Shown: piece by piece, positions 44,801-56,619 of the stretch
Numbering within the stretch: position 1 is the first letter of the stretch
How the letters are laid out: each line of letters opens with the position of its first letter
Notes under the pieces: model-generated
Database searches by the model: none
Seen by the model: the letters and a program-made list of their open reading frames with translations, nothing else
What the model was told of the DNA's origin: nothing
Source: Mesodorylaimus sp. YZB2_4
Lineage: Eukaryota > Nematoda > Enoplea > Dorylaimida > Dorylaimidae
Assembly (NCBI GenBank): GCA_030248295.1
Contig: JASANH010000705.1
Location: 37,962 to 101,961 of the forward strand
Direction: 5' to 3'
Length of the DNA: 64,000 bases
Translations under genes and position numbers: made by a program

Positions 44801-47800
44801 TCGAGTTTGATCATGATCTCATCAAACTCGCTGTTCGAGTTTGATCTGATCATTATCGAGTACACAGTGCAAGCAGTCCAATCGTGCAGCCAAGCATCGC
44901 AGGCGCAGGAAGGAGTGCGGCAGGCTGAAGTCGGCGGGACAAGAACTCCGACTGCAGCAGGCTAGTCTTGCGGGTGAAACATCAACTCTGGGAAACTAGG
45001 AAAACCGAGGGGTTGACGTTTCCCAGTCAGAGGAGATCGATTACGCTGCCCCACTCGGCGTGGCCTACCAGGCGCGAGGGTTAGAGTCACCAATCACCTG
45101 AAATCGATATTTTCCCGATTTGCAGTATCTTTATCCCTGACTCTTGATGTTCCAGATTTCGGCAATTCTGCAACAACGTCATTCATCATTCATACTTCAC
45201 CAATCTTGTATTGATTTGTATCCTCGTTTCCAGTGCCTTTCTCGCGGCCGAAGATCCTACTGACACTGACGAAACCAGAAACAGCGTAGGACTGCTGATC
45301 TCGGATTATAGCTACCCGATTCTAGAAGAATTATTTTTAGATTTTAAACAAATTCGATTATTTTTTTACGGCCATCTTCACCATCGAAGTGTCATTGAAA
45401 ATCATAGTGTACGGATTCGTCCTTCACAAAGGAGCCTTTTGTCGAGACGCCTTCAATTTGCTGGATCTGCTGGTCGTGGTTGTGGCTATAATTTCTATCA
45501 TTTTGGAGTAAGTGTATTGGCCAGCAGGGTATGTCTGGTCAGTCGTCGAAGGAAATACTCAGCACAGTCGGGATGATGGGAGTGGCCACTGTCCTTAACA
45601 GACGCAGACGAAGCCAATTTTAGGCAAGCTACGTCGGTGAAAGGCAATGTCCTCAGTGTGATCAAGGTACTCCGAGTTTTGCGCGTTCTTCGACCATTGC
45701 GAGCTATCAACAGAGCTAAAGGGTTAAAGGTAAGTTTTTCCAACTTTTTTGGTCTCACTTTCTCGTCGTTTTACGTTTCTGCATTTAGCACGTTGTTCAA
45801 TGCGTAATCGTGGCTGTGAAGACCATCGGTAACATTATGGTCATCACATTCATGCTGCAGTTCATATTCGCTATTGTGGGTGTCCAACTGTTCAACGGCA
45901 CTTTTTTCCGATGTTCAGACTCGAATGTCCATAGCAGATGGGACTGCGTGTAAGTTTTCTGGCGAGCTCCCTCTGTGCACATTCAGGAATCAATCGAGGC
46001 CACAGCGGGCAAGAACTCAAAGGTCAAACTGATTGCTTTCCGTTTTTATAGAGGTACCTATTACGAATTCGGTGGCGACGGGGCTACTGGTCCGAAAGAA
46101 GCGAAAACGAGGGAATGGGAACTTTATCCGTTCAACTTCGATGATGTGCGCAATGCTATGATCACCCTGTTCGTTGTGGGTACATTCGAAGGGTGGCCGG
46201 GGTAAGTGAGCTGTAATTCGCCACCCTTACCTCCGAGATAGCGAGAGTCAGAACGACCGTTGGTTAGCAAGGCCGCAGGGGAGCTAACGCATCGCATTTA
46301 AGTCCCTCAGTGCAGTAGTCTCTGACTTCTAGTAGTCAAAGCCTGGTGAAACATCAACCTGACAGGTTGACATATCACCGCCCGCCCTTATGAGAGCGAT
46401 CACGGACAGAAACATTGCCGGGTCTGTGGGGTTCCACGTGGGGCTTAACGAGCTCACATGGTAACTGGTGGGCACTTATGGGACCCACGGGGCCCATATA
46501 AAATCCCATGTGAGATTTTACACAGGCCCACAGGGCACACGTGAGGCCCATGATGGGATTCTCGATTTTGGCAATCCGAGTTACAGAGTCTTGAGGTTTC
46601 ATCGAGCCCGAATTTTAACAAAGATTCAATTTAGATTGCTCTACACAGCAATCGACTCGACCAAGGAGGACCACGGGCCGAAATATGATAACCGACAATT
46701 CGTCGCCATCTTCTTCATCGCCTATATCATCGTATTCTCATTTTTTATGATGAATATCTTCGTCGGTTTTGTCATCGTTACTTTTCAACAAGAGGGAGAA
46801 CGCGAGTATGAGAACTGCGAATTGGATAAAAACCAAGTGAGTGCTGGTTCACAGGGATGAGGGACCGTCTCGCAAAGTGACCAGACTTTTAGTGGTACCG
46901 AACGTATAAAATACTCGTGCATTTGCTGTAGTGGGTTGAAAGACACGACGGGTAGAGTATTAAGGAATAATCACCAAAGGGATCAGGGAGTGTATCATAA
47001 CAAGTGGTAGTTTTGTGCAATTTGTGTAACAAGGTGTTGAGTTGTGTGAAACTACACAACTCAACACAGGGGCCGTATCATATTGCTGACTTTACTGCTT
47101 CTTGAGTGGCCCAGGTCAATCAACAAATTGACTCAAAACAAATAAAATACCCTTGACCGAAAATGTCACTTTTACCAAATAAGCAAATTATCTTATTTTA
47201 CAGAGAAAATGTATAGAATTTGCTCTGACCGCCAAGCCGCAACGTCGATACATTCCTAGCAGTCGCATCCGATACCGTGTTTGGTGGTTCGTAACATCGA
47301 ATTATTTCGAATACGGAATTTTAGCCATTATTATAATGAATACTGTGGCACTGGCCATGAAAGTAAGTGCCATGATCAAAGGAGCACTCAAAACCATTTC
47401 TACCATGGCTAATCATATTTCAGCACGAAGGATCAACAAAGCCATTCGACGAAGCCATGGACATGGTCAATTTCGTGTTTACATCAATCTTTTTCGTCGA
47501 GTTTCTATTGAAAATTGTAGCATTCACCTTTCAAGTGAGTAAAATCGACATGTTAATATTCTATCTATCGATCGATTGATTATAATTTTTAGAACTATTT
47601 TGGCGATGCATGGAATGTATTCGATTTTATCATCGTCTTGGGCAGTTTTATTGATATTATTTATGGCAGAACGTTTGTAAGTTGGCGCCACATTTTGTGA
47701 TATGATTTCCTCAGGATCCAAACAATTTGGTGCTGGTTGCCTTATGCAAAACCCAGAACCCAGACTTAGGGCCCGGAACATAGGTAATTTTCTGTCCCCC

Positions 47801-50800
47801 CAAAAAATCTTGTTCTGCCCAGAAGATCCAAGTTTCGCAGGCGAAACATAGTGCATATGAAAACTCATGCCCAACCTTGCTGCTCAGAAATCTGAAAAAT
47901 ACTGACGTGCGAAAATACTTTCAAGGGCGGCGGACAAGGGACAATCAGCATCAATTTCTTTCGTCTATTTCGAGCATTACGATTGGTCAAACTACTGGCT
48001 CGTGGGGAAGGAATCCGCACCCTTCTTTGGACATTTCTGAAATCCTTCCAAGCCTTACCCTACGTTGTCTTATTGATAGCCTTGTTGTTCTTTATTTATG
48101 CTGTGATTGGGATGCAGGTAAGCTGCATTTGCTGAAAGATCACGCAAAGTAGTGGCTGATTTTTCACTCCTTTCAGATGTTTGGCAAGATAGCTCTGGAT
48201 GAGGATACGGAAATTAAAAGAAACAATAACTTCATGATGTTTCATTCCGCCTTGTTGGTTTTGTTCAGGTATGTGGCTAGGGTGCAGGCTTTGAGGACAG
48301 CGGAAAATAACACAAAAAGTTAGCTGGATGGAAGCCAGGTTGAGGTTGTGTTGAATGTTTCTGGTCTTTGATGGCAATCGTCGATTTTATCCTACAATAT
48401 TGTAGTTTGATACATGACACCCTTGCCTCCCTCCGGCATGGCCACTAAGCCTTTAAAAAAACCTAGGTAACTGAGTACAGGCTCTGTCCTACTGGGTATC
48501 ACGCGGGTTCTGAAGCAACACTTTGCCTGGTCAACGTCAGCACTTTGGCGTGCCCACCCCTTTTTCCTGTTTCTATGATACGGGCCCTGCATCACCTTTC
48601 ATTTTGTCTTTTCCTATTCTCGCATTCTCTTAGCAACAAGGCTTTTCCATTTTGTAGATGCGCCACTGGTGAAGCATGGCAAGAAATCATGCTCTCATGT
48701 TCAAATACGGAAAAAGTGAAGTGTTATGTGGAATCGGAAGGGGACCAGTGTGGCAACAATGTGGCCTACCCCTATTTCATCTCTTTCTTCATGCTAAGCT
48801 CATGCTTAATTATCAATTTGTTCGTGGCCGTCATTATGGACAATTTCGACTACCTAACTCGCGATTGGTCAATCCTCGGTCCGCATCATCTCGAAGAATT
48901 CGTTCGTCTTTGGTCAGAGTACGATCCTGATGCTAAAGGAAGAATCAAGCATTTGGATATCGTCACGTTGCTGAGAAAGATATCACCACCACTCGGATTT
49001 GGTAATTTCTGTCCCCATCGACTAGCTTGTAAGGTATGTGCCAATAGGCAGAAAATGGTTATTGCAGATCTGATGAGAACAGGAAAACGCGAATGCGGTG
49101 CTCCTTAGGTCACTGCTGTGTGGTTTTACAGTGTGAAGAAGTTATATCATGTCATACTTTATCCGTAGCCAAGCACTATACAGCGCACTCGAGGGCTAAG
49201 GAGCACATATTTGACAATTATTAGGTACCGAGGCGGGAGTCGAACCCTCCCCTGTAAGTTACGCTAGCATTTCAAGGCGGCATAACAAATGCTGCAGGAC
49301 AGCGCAAATGTCATTCATGAAATGATCTTTGATTACATCCGGCTAAGAAAGGCAGCGTTTCTTCCTGATTGTGTCCACAAAATATCACACAAATCCAACT
49401 TCCTGGGGCCAAATTTTACCCCTAAATAGTACTGTATACTTCATCTTCCATTTTCAGAGACTGGTATCCATGAACATGCACCTGAATCCCGATGGCACAG
49501 TGGCCTTCAATGCCACCCTCTTCGCCTTGGTCAGAACGAATTTACAGATATACACGAATGGTAAGCATGCATAGAAGACCATCAGTCGTTTAATTGGTTC
49601 GTTTTCAGAGAATTTGGGAAGTATCGACGAAGCCAATGCAAAACTGAGGATTGTCATTAAAAGTATTTGGAAAAGGACTCCAACGAAAATCTTGGACGAT
49701 GTGCTTCCTATTGACACAGGTAATACACAGTGTTCCTGGAGATGGGTATAATATTTTTTAAAGCAGAAGAGGGCTTACCATGTTAAAAATTGTGAGCAGT
49801 TTTTCTTGGGGAGGGGGGGCGGCGGTGAACATGATTATTTTAATGGTTTGGTACAACGAGCTTGTTACGTCATAGGATTAAATCTTTGGCACTTCACAAA
49901 AAGGTAGGATAACCGTAAGGGCAACCTGCAAGCAAGAAAGCAGGAAAGTCCGAGTGGTGTACTGCACAGTGGTAAAGGAGTGTTCCGATCATAGGCTTAT
50001 CTTTTTGGATCCCCTACTTGAGCCTTTTTTCAGTTGACCTAGCAAACCGTAGTGAAAACCTTGACTCGGCATAGGGCTATCACTGACTGACCAGAGGATG
50101 GCTTGATTGCCACAGCAACAATTCCACGCAGTCCACGGGCCCTTCGTGTTATAGTTTACTAGCCACCTCACCACAAGGGCCATGTGGACTCAATTCGGGG
50201 GGCAGCTACACGTGTCGGCCGTCGAAGAGGTTCTGACGGACCTGAGCCCGGAGTGCTCATAGAGCAGGCCCAGACCAACTCAAGACCAGTCATCTACTGA
50301 TGCCTGCAAACCAAACTGGACACTCGACCTCGTTCTCGCTCTCGTTTCGCGCCAGCCCAGGAGTGGTGGACCAGTTTTCTGAGCCAGAGTACCGATAGGG
50401 GAGAGACTAGGCCATGCCCATTACACTAACAAGCATTGTGGGGATCCTCACGGAAGATTCCATCTCTGTGTCCATCTGACGATGAGCACCTCCACACAGG
50501 CAGTATGTGAGCATCCTGGTGTAACCAGTCCTTGTAGGCGTAGGAGGGAGGCGGCCGACCGAAGTCGGCGGACAAGAACTCCGACTGGAGCAGGCAAGTC
50601 TTGCGTCTACCTACGGCTGAAACATCAACCCGAGGGGTTGACGTCTTTCAGCCAGGGGAGAGTATCGATTACTCACTCCCACTCGCCATGGCCTACCAGG
50701 AATGAGGGTTACACTGGATAGGGCATCAGTTTTGTCGGGCACTCCACTCTTGTGGACTAGCGTCGTCGGACAAGGGGGTGGGTTGTGATGTTCCCCGCTG

Positions 50801-53800
50801 TTGTTTGACAGCCGAGCCTGCCCTCGTTTAGCCACATCTCACTTCGATAACATCGGCCCATCGGGACACTGGTCAGGTTTTTCCCAGGCCTGGAGTGCAA
50901 AGCCAGAAAGGTTTTCTCTTTCACAAACCCGGGACGAGTCCAGCCGCTTTATTGAAAAAATGACCAACTCTAGAAGCAGATTATCCAGTGAGCAAAACCA
51001 GTGTCATGCGGTCACTGCACGGCAAAAGATGGCGGTATGACCCATTGACAGGAAGTGCCTTCAGACCGATCCTGTAGTTTAACAAAAGCAGCCTGCTCAG
51101 CCAATCAGTTTTTCGCATCTGCAGATGCTTATATTCCACCAGCTCGTGCTGACGGGTGCCATTCACTTTCAGACGACGACGACGTGACAGTAGGCAAGTT
51201 CTACGCCACCTACTTGATCCAAGATTACTTCCGACGTTTCAAACGGCGTCAAGTCCGCGAACAGCGAAGGTCTCTTATGAAAAATTCCAATTCGACCCCC
51301 GGCCTACAAGCTGGTTTGCGACAAGTGCCCGAAAAGGAACCACCATTGGTCAGATCGAATTCGGGTGAAATCAAAACTGATTGGATCAAAGAATTTGAGG
51401 AACCCCAACACAGAGTGAGTAGGGGCTGCAGGAGGATGTTAATCAGTTTGAAATGGAAGAGTGCCTTTTTCTAGAGAGAGCATCATTTTCTGTTCAACAA
51501 TTGGTCGCACCTGCTCTCGTCTCGTTTCAATCAGCCTCAGCCACAACACAGTTATGAGAGAAGGAACAAAGCTAGCTTGCACTATGGAATTAGGTAAGAC
51601 CCCGACCAAAGGCTGATCAAAGCTAGCTTCTTGGCTTAGCTGCCTGTCTTCCCTAATTGGCTCGGACTTACAGTATGGTAACTGGCTAACGCTATCTTCT
51701 CTTAGCGTATTGTCTGCTGTGAACTGTGCCAATCAAATGGTTGCTGCTTCTGCTAACAATTCTACACTAACAGCTAATAACCTGTCGATGACGGATGGCG
51801 TTGATGGGCGACCTAAATTGAAATCACAGCATTCAAAAATGGCTTCGTTAGCTGCAACTAAACTTTTGCTTAAGCCATCTCTTGACGACTGGAAACAGAA
51901 AAGAATGCCTAAGGCTGTATTCTTGTCCCGAAAGTACGTCTTGCACGTGACTGCTTATGATGGTATTGTGGTGCATGGGGAAAGGCTAGCTTATGCTTTG
52001 CTCTGGAAGTGTGAGAAGGGGACCATTTATGACATGGCGCAGTGCTAGCTAAACTCTTTTCTTCAGTGTCCCAGCTGATGAAGACGAGCTCGACGTCAGG
52101 CGTTCCAAGGCTTTGTCGCACAGTTCGATCAAACCACCGAAAAGGTCAATTTTCAAATCGATTGGTCGTTTCTTGAGTTTTGGCGGCGATAAGCATCGAA
52201 TCGACGAAGAATTGGGTCGAGCCTCATTAACTACGACTTTAGCCCCTAGAGGGCTCAGTCCATCCATGACTAGTTTATCGACTCGAGGTGACGCCCAGAC
52301 TCCAGAGGCAATCACCTCGCCTGGCCGTCCACTCACAGCAGCCCGAGTTACCAAGAGAGGTCTCATACCAGCGTGGTCCAACGAAACAACCGCAGGGAAT
52401 CCGCCAAGAGCGCAAATGGAAGCCACCACTGAACTGGACGGTGATGTTGTTGGGCATCGAGATTCAGAGACTTCGGCTGGTCGTGTGGCGCTAGCGACGA
52501 AGGAACGACGGATCTCAGAAGTAGTACCCGCCATTATGGAAGAGGAGAAACAACCAGCTGATAAGGGGGACAGGCAACCGTGGCGACCAGCACCAGCTGG
52601 ACGAGTTGTCTTGTTAAGTGGATCGAGTAGATCCAGCGCCAGTCGAAGTCCATCTCAAGCACTCATATCAACGGGATCGAGGAATCAGAGCGAAGATCAC
52701 CAGCATTTGCCGCCCAGGTCACTCCAGCTGCCCGTTTCCTACGCTGGTAGCCACACAACGACATCAGAAACTGGAACGCCGGTATGAAACCAAAGTAAAC
52801 GTAGATGCTTTGTAGTTCGGGTTAGAACGCATAGGCTGAAGCACGGATAGCATGCTGGTGTAGGAGGAGGCAGCCAGCGCATGCTGACATCATGGCAGGA
52901 TATAACCGAATAAGTCACTGAACGAGTGCAAGGCTAAGCTCCTCCCATACAAGTCTGATACGCTAATCTACGACTAATGGTAGACTAAACTTTCTGGCAG
53001 CACGTGGAGAAATTCTGGTAAGGTGAAGACTTGATGTGTGCACGTTAGAATGTGACAACATCGTTGGCCGTAGTTGCTGTAGCACTCTGCATGGCCTTAT
53101 GCATGCCATTGTGTAGTGCATGAATAATGTGAAATGCACTCATGTGGCATTGGCAGGCTATTGGCCACTGGTCCCTCCTGGTCGCAAATCCCACCTAGCT
53201 ATCTCGGGGTCCTGCGAATTAAGAATTAGTTAATCCTTTTGATTTGGCCCAGAAAAACTCCAAATTTCTTAGTAAGGGTAACGCATTTTATGTTTTTCGT
53301 CCAGCTTTTGCAGGGTAAAGCAGCATTCAGTCATCAGCTTTCACAAAAATGTTTTTTCCCCTGTTGTAAAGCAACCAGCCGCAACGAGTTGCGCGCATAA
53401 CATGCAAGAAGCCTCGGCCCCAACTTTTAAGATTGCTTTGCTAAAATCAAGCTCTGATGTCACTCGGTGCTCGCAATCAGTGAGCATGTGGGAAATCGAG
53501 AAAAATCGCTGGCTTTTTTAAGGACTTCAGTGGGTTATTTTTTATGTCAGAGGCCTTAGCTCAGAGAAGTAATTGCACAACACTTTTGACGAGCCTTCAT
53601 TACTGCCTGCTGCCTTTTTCTATGGCAATAAAATTGCCTGGTTCTGAAGTCTGTGCAGAAAAAAACCCCATCGTGAGCAGGCGGAGCAACCATGCTTGAT
53701 TTGATCCCAATGATGTTGAGTAGCAGTAACTGATCATAACTACCTGGCGGCCAGTTGCACCAAACAGAATTTGGGAGGTCTTATTTAGCCATTTGGACAA

Positions 53801-54390
53801 TCTTGTCACGTCCCCCTCCACCCCCTGACAATAAGTCGATGTGGTGGGGTAATCGACGCCTAATCAGTGGGGAAGGTCTCTAAACCTTGGGACTGGCGAC
53901 CAGAAGGGACACGTATGCTAGTGCCACCATGTTCCCGTGGCACTGGCCACCATGGCACGTGATGGTTGCGACGGACATGACATCCCCATTCACCCCACCA
54001 TGCACTCACATCACCAATCTTTTTCAGATGCTTGACTATGTCGCCAACAATGACGCAGACGCATATGAGGGACGTGATTATTACAGTCCATCCGATGACC
54101 ATTATAATCATCACGTGCACTTTCGGTTCGATAATCCACCCTCCGCCTATTTGGCTTCGCCATCAACCGATGAGAAACAGCCACTTTTACAAAACGAAGT
54201 CACTCAACGAGGTGATTCGTCACACGAAAATTCTCGAACATCGAATAAGCCCAACAGACAACAACAGCGGACTGTAAACGGCGGACTGGCGCCGGCGTCG
54301 GGTATTGATTACGGGAAATCGAATGGTGATTTAATGGTCGTGACGCCGGCATCAAAACCAGGGTCAACAGTGAGAATTACTGCCGTCTGA
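35808..54390 (+). CDS. Cav1: L-type (Cav1) voltage-gated calcium channel alpha1 subunit, 5' end missing
   Basis: 34 phase-consistent exons encode about 2,089 residues: 35808-36064, 37825-37930, 39281-39423, 39495-39601, 39666-39703, 40113-40209, 40278-40480, 40541-40644, 40730-40848, 40982-41017, 41078-41329, 41656-41881, 42187-42397, 43084-43448, 43550-43756, 45156-45285, 45341-45507, 45624-45729, 45789-45949, 46052-46201, 46635-46836, 47204-47362, 47424-47534, 47593-47676, 47926-48117, 48177-48268, 48658-49033, 49458-49560, 49609-49719, 51125-51414, 51535-51593, 51706-51933, 52067-52781, 54028-54390. Four six-helix repeats are present, with filter glutamates in SMEGW, TGEDW, TFEGW and ATGEAW (EEEE, calcium-selective). 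The I-II loop has the beta-subunit site [13 protein letters not shown]. The C-terminus has an EF-hand-like region, the IQ segment [17 protein letters not shown], and ends RITAV, a class I PDZ ligand. WSILGPHHL and GRIKHLD favour Cav1 over Cav2. The N-terminal part has a Gln-rich run (QQQQQ). The first coding exon was not identified. Confidence 0.93.
36065..37824. other. Calcium-channel intron (1.76 kb)
   Basis: AT-rich. The 112-codon frame at 37,053-37,391 has no domain and no splice support. No repeat family from elsewhere in the window was recognised. Confidence 0.5.
37931..39280. other. Calcium-channel intron (1.35 kb)
   Basis: Separates the IS1 exon from the IS2-S3 exon. Nothing recognised in it; short open frames lack domains. 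Confidence 0.5.
42398..43083. other. Calcium-channel intron (0.69 kb)
   Basis: Lies between the IIS5 exon and the exon with the domain II filter. No feature recognised. Confidence 0.5.
43905..44335. repeat. TGATCA-rich tandem array (10-11 bp unit), interrupted by a MITE
   Basis: 44,190-44,330 consists of about a dozen imperfect units of GCTGATCATT. The related block 43,905-43,985 is denser in GATCA palindromes, and 44,790-44,865 is a third patch. The family-M element at 43,997-44,187 lies inside the array and probably inserted into it. Confidence 0.7.
43997..44187 (+). mobile_element. MITE-like repeat family M, copy 2
   Basis: Starts AAACCAGCCTGGCAGGCATAGG and ends GGCCTACCAGGCACGAGGGTT. 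It contains AACATCAACCCGACAGGTTGACGT. The ends are roughly inverted (AACC...GGTT). Confidence 0.65.
44900..45085 (+). mobile_element. MITE-like repeat family M, copy 3
   Basis: Same landmarks: GCAGGCGCAGGAAGG, GAAGTCGGCGGGACAAGAAC, AACATCAACTCT, GAGGGGTTGACGTTTCCC and CTACCAGGCGCGAGGGTTA. A ~20-base insertion interrupts the palindrome. Confidence 0.6.
46335..46385 (+). mobile_element. MITE-like repeat family M, fragment
   Basis: Only GTGAAACATCAACCTGACAG and the GTTGACATATCACC that follows are kept, in a calcium-channel intron. Confidence 0.4.
49146..49260 (-). repeat. tRNA-derived SINE family 2
   Basis: The reverse complement gives GAGGGTTCGACTCCCGCC (B box), then GGTACCTAATAATTGTCAAA, CTTAGCCCTCGAGTG and GATAAAGTATGACATGA, matching 17,035-17,155. 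It lies in an intron of the calcium-channel gene, antisense to it. Confidence 0.6.
50275..50430. repeat. Dispersed repeat shared with 61.0 kb, copy 1
   Basis: ACTCAAGAC.AGT, then GACACTCGACCTCG, CGCTCTCG, GGAG...GGACC and a final GGGAGAGACTAGGCCATGCC match 61,000-61,170 in order and orientation. No coding content. Confidence 0.5.
50508..50717 (+). mobile_element. MITE-like repeat family M, copy 4 (best ends)
   Basis: Runs from GTGTAACCAGTCCTTGTAGG to ATGAGGGTTACAC, so the terminal GTGTAACC is inverted at the two ends. About 210 bases. The interior has AACATCAACCCGAGGGGTTG, a palindrome, and GTATCGATTACTC. No coding capacity. Confidence 0.65.
52782..54027. other. Last calcium-channel intron (1.25 kb)
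   Basis: The donor GTATGA follows ACGCCG. If it is not used, the frame reads one valine and stops at 52,785-52,787. No repeat or gene was recognised. Confidence 0.5.
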
Positions 54391-55789
54391 TTGCAATGAA
54401 AAATATAAAATCGTCGGCAGCGAAGAACGGCTCATTCCACTCAAATTGCTGACATACAGTACTGTACTCGTGTATTTGGGTAAAAGAGTTGATGATGTTT
54501 TTATGCCCTCTGACGTCGTGTGTGTACAAACTTCTAGTCAAAGTCTAGTCTTTTTTTATAGTTTTACAAATTGTAGTTAGAATGCTTTTGTAAATTATTT
54601 TTTGCTAAGAAATCTGCTTTTGCTCATTGCATTGGCCGTCCATGCCCTTTGTGCTTTTTTGAGAGTGCAGAATTTAAGAAATGCAACGATACTTTTGTTA
54701 TTTTTTGTTTTTCTTTCGTTGTGCATTGTGCTTGTAACTGAGAAGGCAGAAATATATATTTGGCAATTTAAAGAGGTTGAAAAACACGGCTTTTTACGGC
54801 TTAAAACCGTTGCAAAAAAGCAATTTTTTTTTGCATTATCTACACACGATTCTATGCCATGTCTGTCTTGGTTCTTCCGAATTAGGGCGTCTATGAGAAA
54901 TATTCAGTCCATCCACTCTGGATCCAAGGTCTGTTCCATGTGGAACTTTGCAGAGTCCAGAGTGATTCCATGTGGACTTGCATGGTACCTTGTGGAATCC
55001 ACTTGTAGTGTGCATTCGTGTGCATAGCGTGGAATTCTAATTTCCACTATCCTGGAAACGGATGGAATGCGTGGAGTCAGGGATAATGAAAAGCAGAGTG
55101 TAATAATTGGAGCCTGCTCATCACACATTGAAAACAACTAGATATAACTCTTTCTCTGAACTTGATAATTCTCTCTCTACCGCACGTTTATTTCCTGTGA
55201 ACAGTTAGCATGAACTTGTTTCTGATTCGCAGTCCAGTCTTTGCAGTCATCGAAGCGACTAATGATGTAATTTTTCATTCTTTCTCTGCTTTGCGTTGCC
55301 TTGATTTAAATGATGAGTTGCTAAACTGCGCTAGTGGGAATAGGAGGGTGAGGAGTGCGCGATAGCGTGGGAAAGCGGATTGCGCCTTTGATTTATGGGA
55401 CGGGGGGGGGGGGAGCGGGTGGGTGGTAAACTGATGTAGCGTTGTGCAATCGGGTGGAAAATGAGGTGTGGCTTAGCCTGGACCACAAAACAACTGATGT
55501 GCACATTTTCTGAGAAATACAATTGCTGGTGCAAAATGAGGCAAAGAGGCTCTGTAATCCATGGTGTACTCTATATGTACCTTCGAGACTATGCTGATGG
55601 CAAGTCTTTTGGTGAAGGGCACTTGATGAATGGCTGCTATGGTGTGCGTATGGCTACGAGGTAGGCACTGTTCATAGTATACACATCTGAAACGAGACTA
55701 TCTACAGTATATTACAATGTTACAGTGTCTACTGCACACAGCGCGTACTACACTGTACAGACAAGCGTCATTAATCCGCTGTACACAAT
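54391..55789. other. 3' region between the calcium-channel and bHLH genes
   Basis: T-rich sequence directly after the channel stop probably includes its 3' untranslated region. A CCATGTGGA-type motif cluster lies at 54,930-55,060, and a poly-G run at about 55,405. No gene recognised; tail-to-tail arrangement with the bHLH gene. Confidence 0.45.
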
Positions 55790-56287
55790 TTATTGCCCAT
55801 ACCAAGCGTAATCATTCGAAAAGAAATCACCCAAGTCAAATTTATTAGAAAAACAGTCCTTGCTTCCTGACTCACTGATAGTGGGGGCGGCGTTGACGTC
55901 TGTTGACGATCCCCTTGAAATTGTGGCACTTTCTATCCCAGTCCCCATTGCCAGGCCAGGCAATCCTCGATCAGCCCATTGTATTACGAGTCTCAAATCG
56001 GCGATGTACTGATAAGCAGTTCGCAAAGTCTCAATTTTGCTCATTCTCTGATTGCCCTGTCCATCGTCGTCGGAGTAAGACGGTAGAATGTTGCGTAGCG
56101 TTTCCATGGCTTGGTTCAAGTTTTGCATTCGATTGCGTTCGCGATTATTGGCACGTAACCGACGAGCACGATGGAGGTGCTGCATAGATTCTGGATCCCT
56201 AGGGATGCGAATTCGTGGACGATACTTGCGTTTGGGTCGATCGGGAGCAGCTGCAGCTGATTGGGTTCGCATTGGAGGCGAAGACAT
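55790..56287 (-). CDS. NEUROG: Neurogenin-like bHLH transcription factor
   Basis: Single exon, 165 residues, ATG at 56,287. After a basic, proline-rich start (PKRKYRPRIRIP) comes the bHLH domain (about residues 40-103): basic region RRLRANNRERNRM, helix 1 QNLNQAMETLRNILPSY, an extended loop SDDDGQGNQRM, then helix 2 SKIETLRTAYQYIADL. ANxRERNRMxNLN and the tail RLVIQWADRGLPG point to the neurogenin/Tap group, not NeuroD or atonal. These nuclear factors bind E-boxes (CANNTG) as dimers with E-proteins and drive neural-precursor fate. The C-terminus is acidic/aromatic (DLGDFFSNDYAWYGQ), a plausible activation segment. The loop is about five residues longer than in vertebrate neurogenins. Confidence 0.8.
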   Translation of the reverse strand: MSSPPMRTQSAAAAPDRPKRKYRPRIRIPRDPESMQHLHRARRLRANNRERNRMQNLNQAMETLRNILPSYSDDDGQGNQRMSKIETLRTAYQYIADLRLVIQWADRGLPGLAMGTGIESATISRGSSTDVNAAPTISESGSKDCFSNKFDLGDFFSNDYAWYGQ

Positions 56288-56619
56288 TTGAGGTGCAAGA
56301 AAAAGGGTAAAAAGGAAGTAGGAATATTTATCGTTGACTTCAGATATTTGGACTAGAGGTCTATATGTAAACAGTGCACAATTTCGTGCACCTTATACTC
56401 CCCAAAACTAGCAGTCACCACTCTCACTCACGCAGCTCCACAAGAAGGAGAGATTCGAGAGTGCACGGAGCCTGATCGCCTTGTGGCCTGCCGGCCTGCT
56501 GGCTAAAAGCGGCCAGCCGACCTAGAGGCGGGGCTGTGAAAAATGACCGCGAACATAAGCTTGGCTACAGCGTGCGACTAACAACAGCTTGAGCGAGGCA
56601 TTTATTAAACTTCTTCAGC
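56288..56619. other. Short intergenic region between bHLH and channel genes
   Basis: Upstream of the bHLH start on the minus strand is GGAGTATAAGGTGCAC (about 56,386-56,402), a possible TATA box. It is not otherwise supported. Confidence 0.35.

Larger units (their letters stand above)
43757..45155. other. Calcium-channel intron (1.4 kb), repeat-filled
   Basis: Holds two copies of repeat family M (43,997-44,187; 44,900-45,085) and TGATCA-rich arrays on either side of them. It falls in the linker just before segment IIIS1. Confidence 0.6.
49720..51124. other. Calcium-channel intron (1.4 kb)
   Basis: Contains family-M copy 4 (50,508-50,717) and a CTCGACCTCG...CTCTCG block at about 50,275-50,430 shared with 61,000-61,170. 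It also contains an unexplained segment at 49,905-49,980. Confidence 0.5.

Noticed and set aside
49895..49985. GCAGGAAAGTCCGAGTGG, reminiscent of an RNase P RNA conserved region
   Set aside because: Only one short block matches. The other conserved regions, the required helices and a pol III promoter were not found, and it lies inside a calcium-channel intron. A covariance-model search would decide it.
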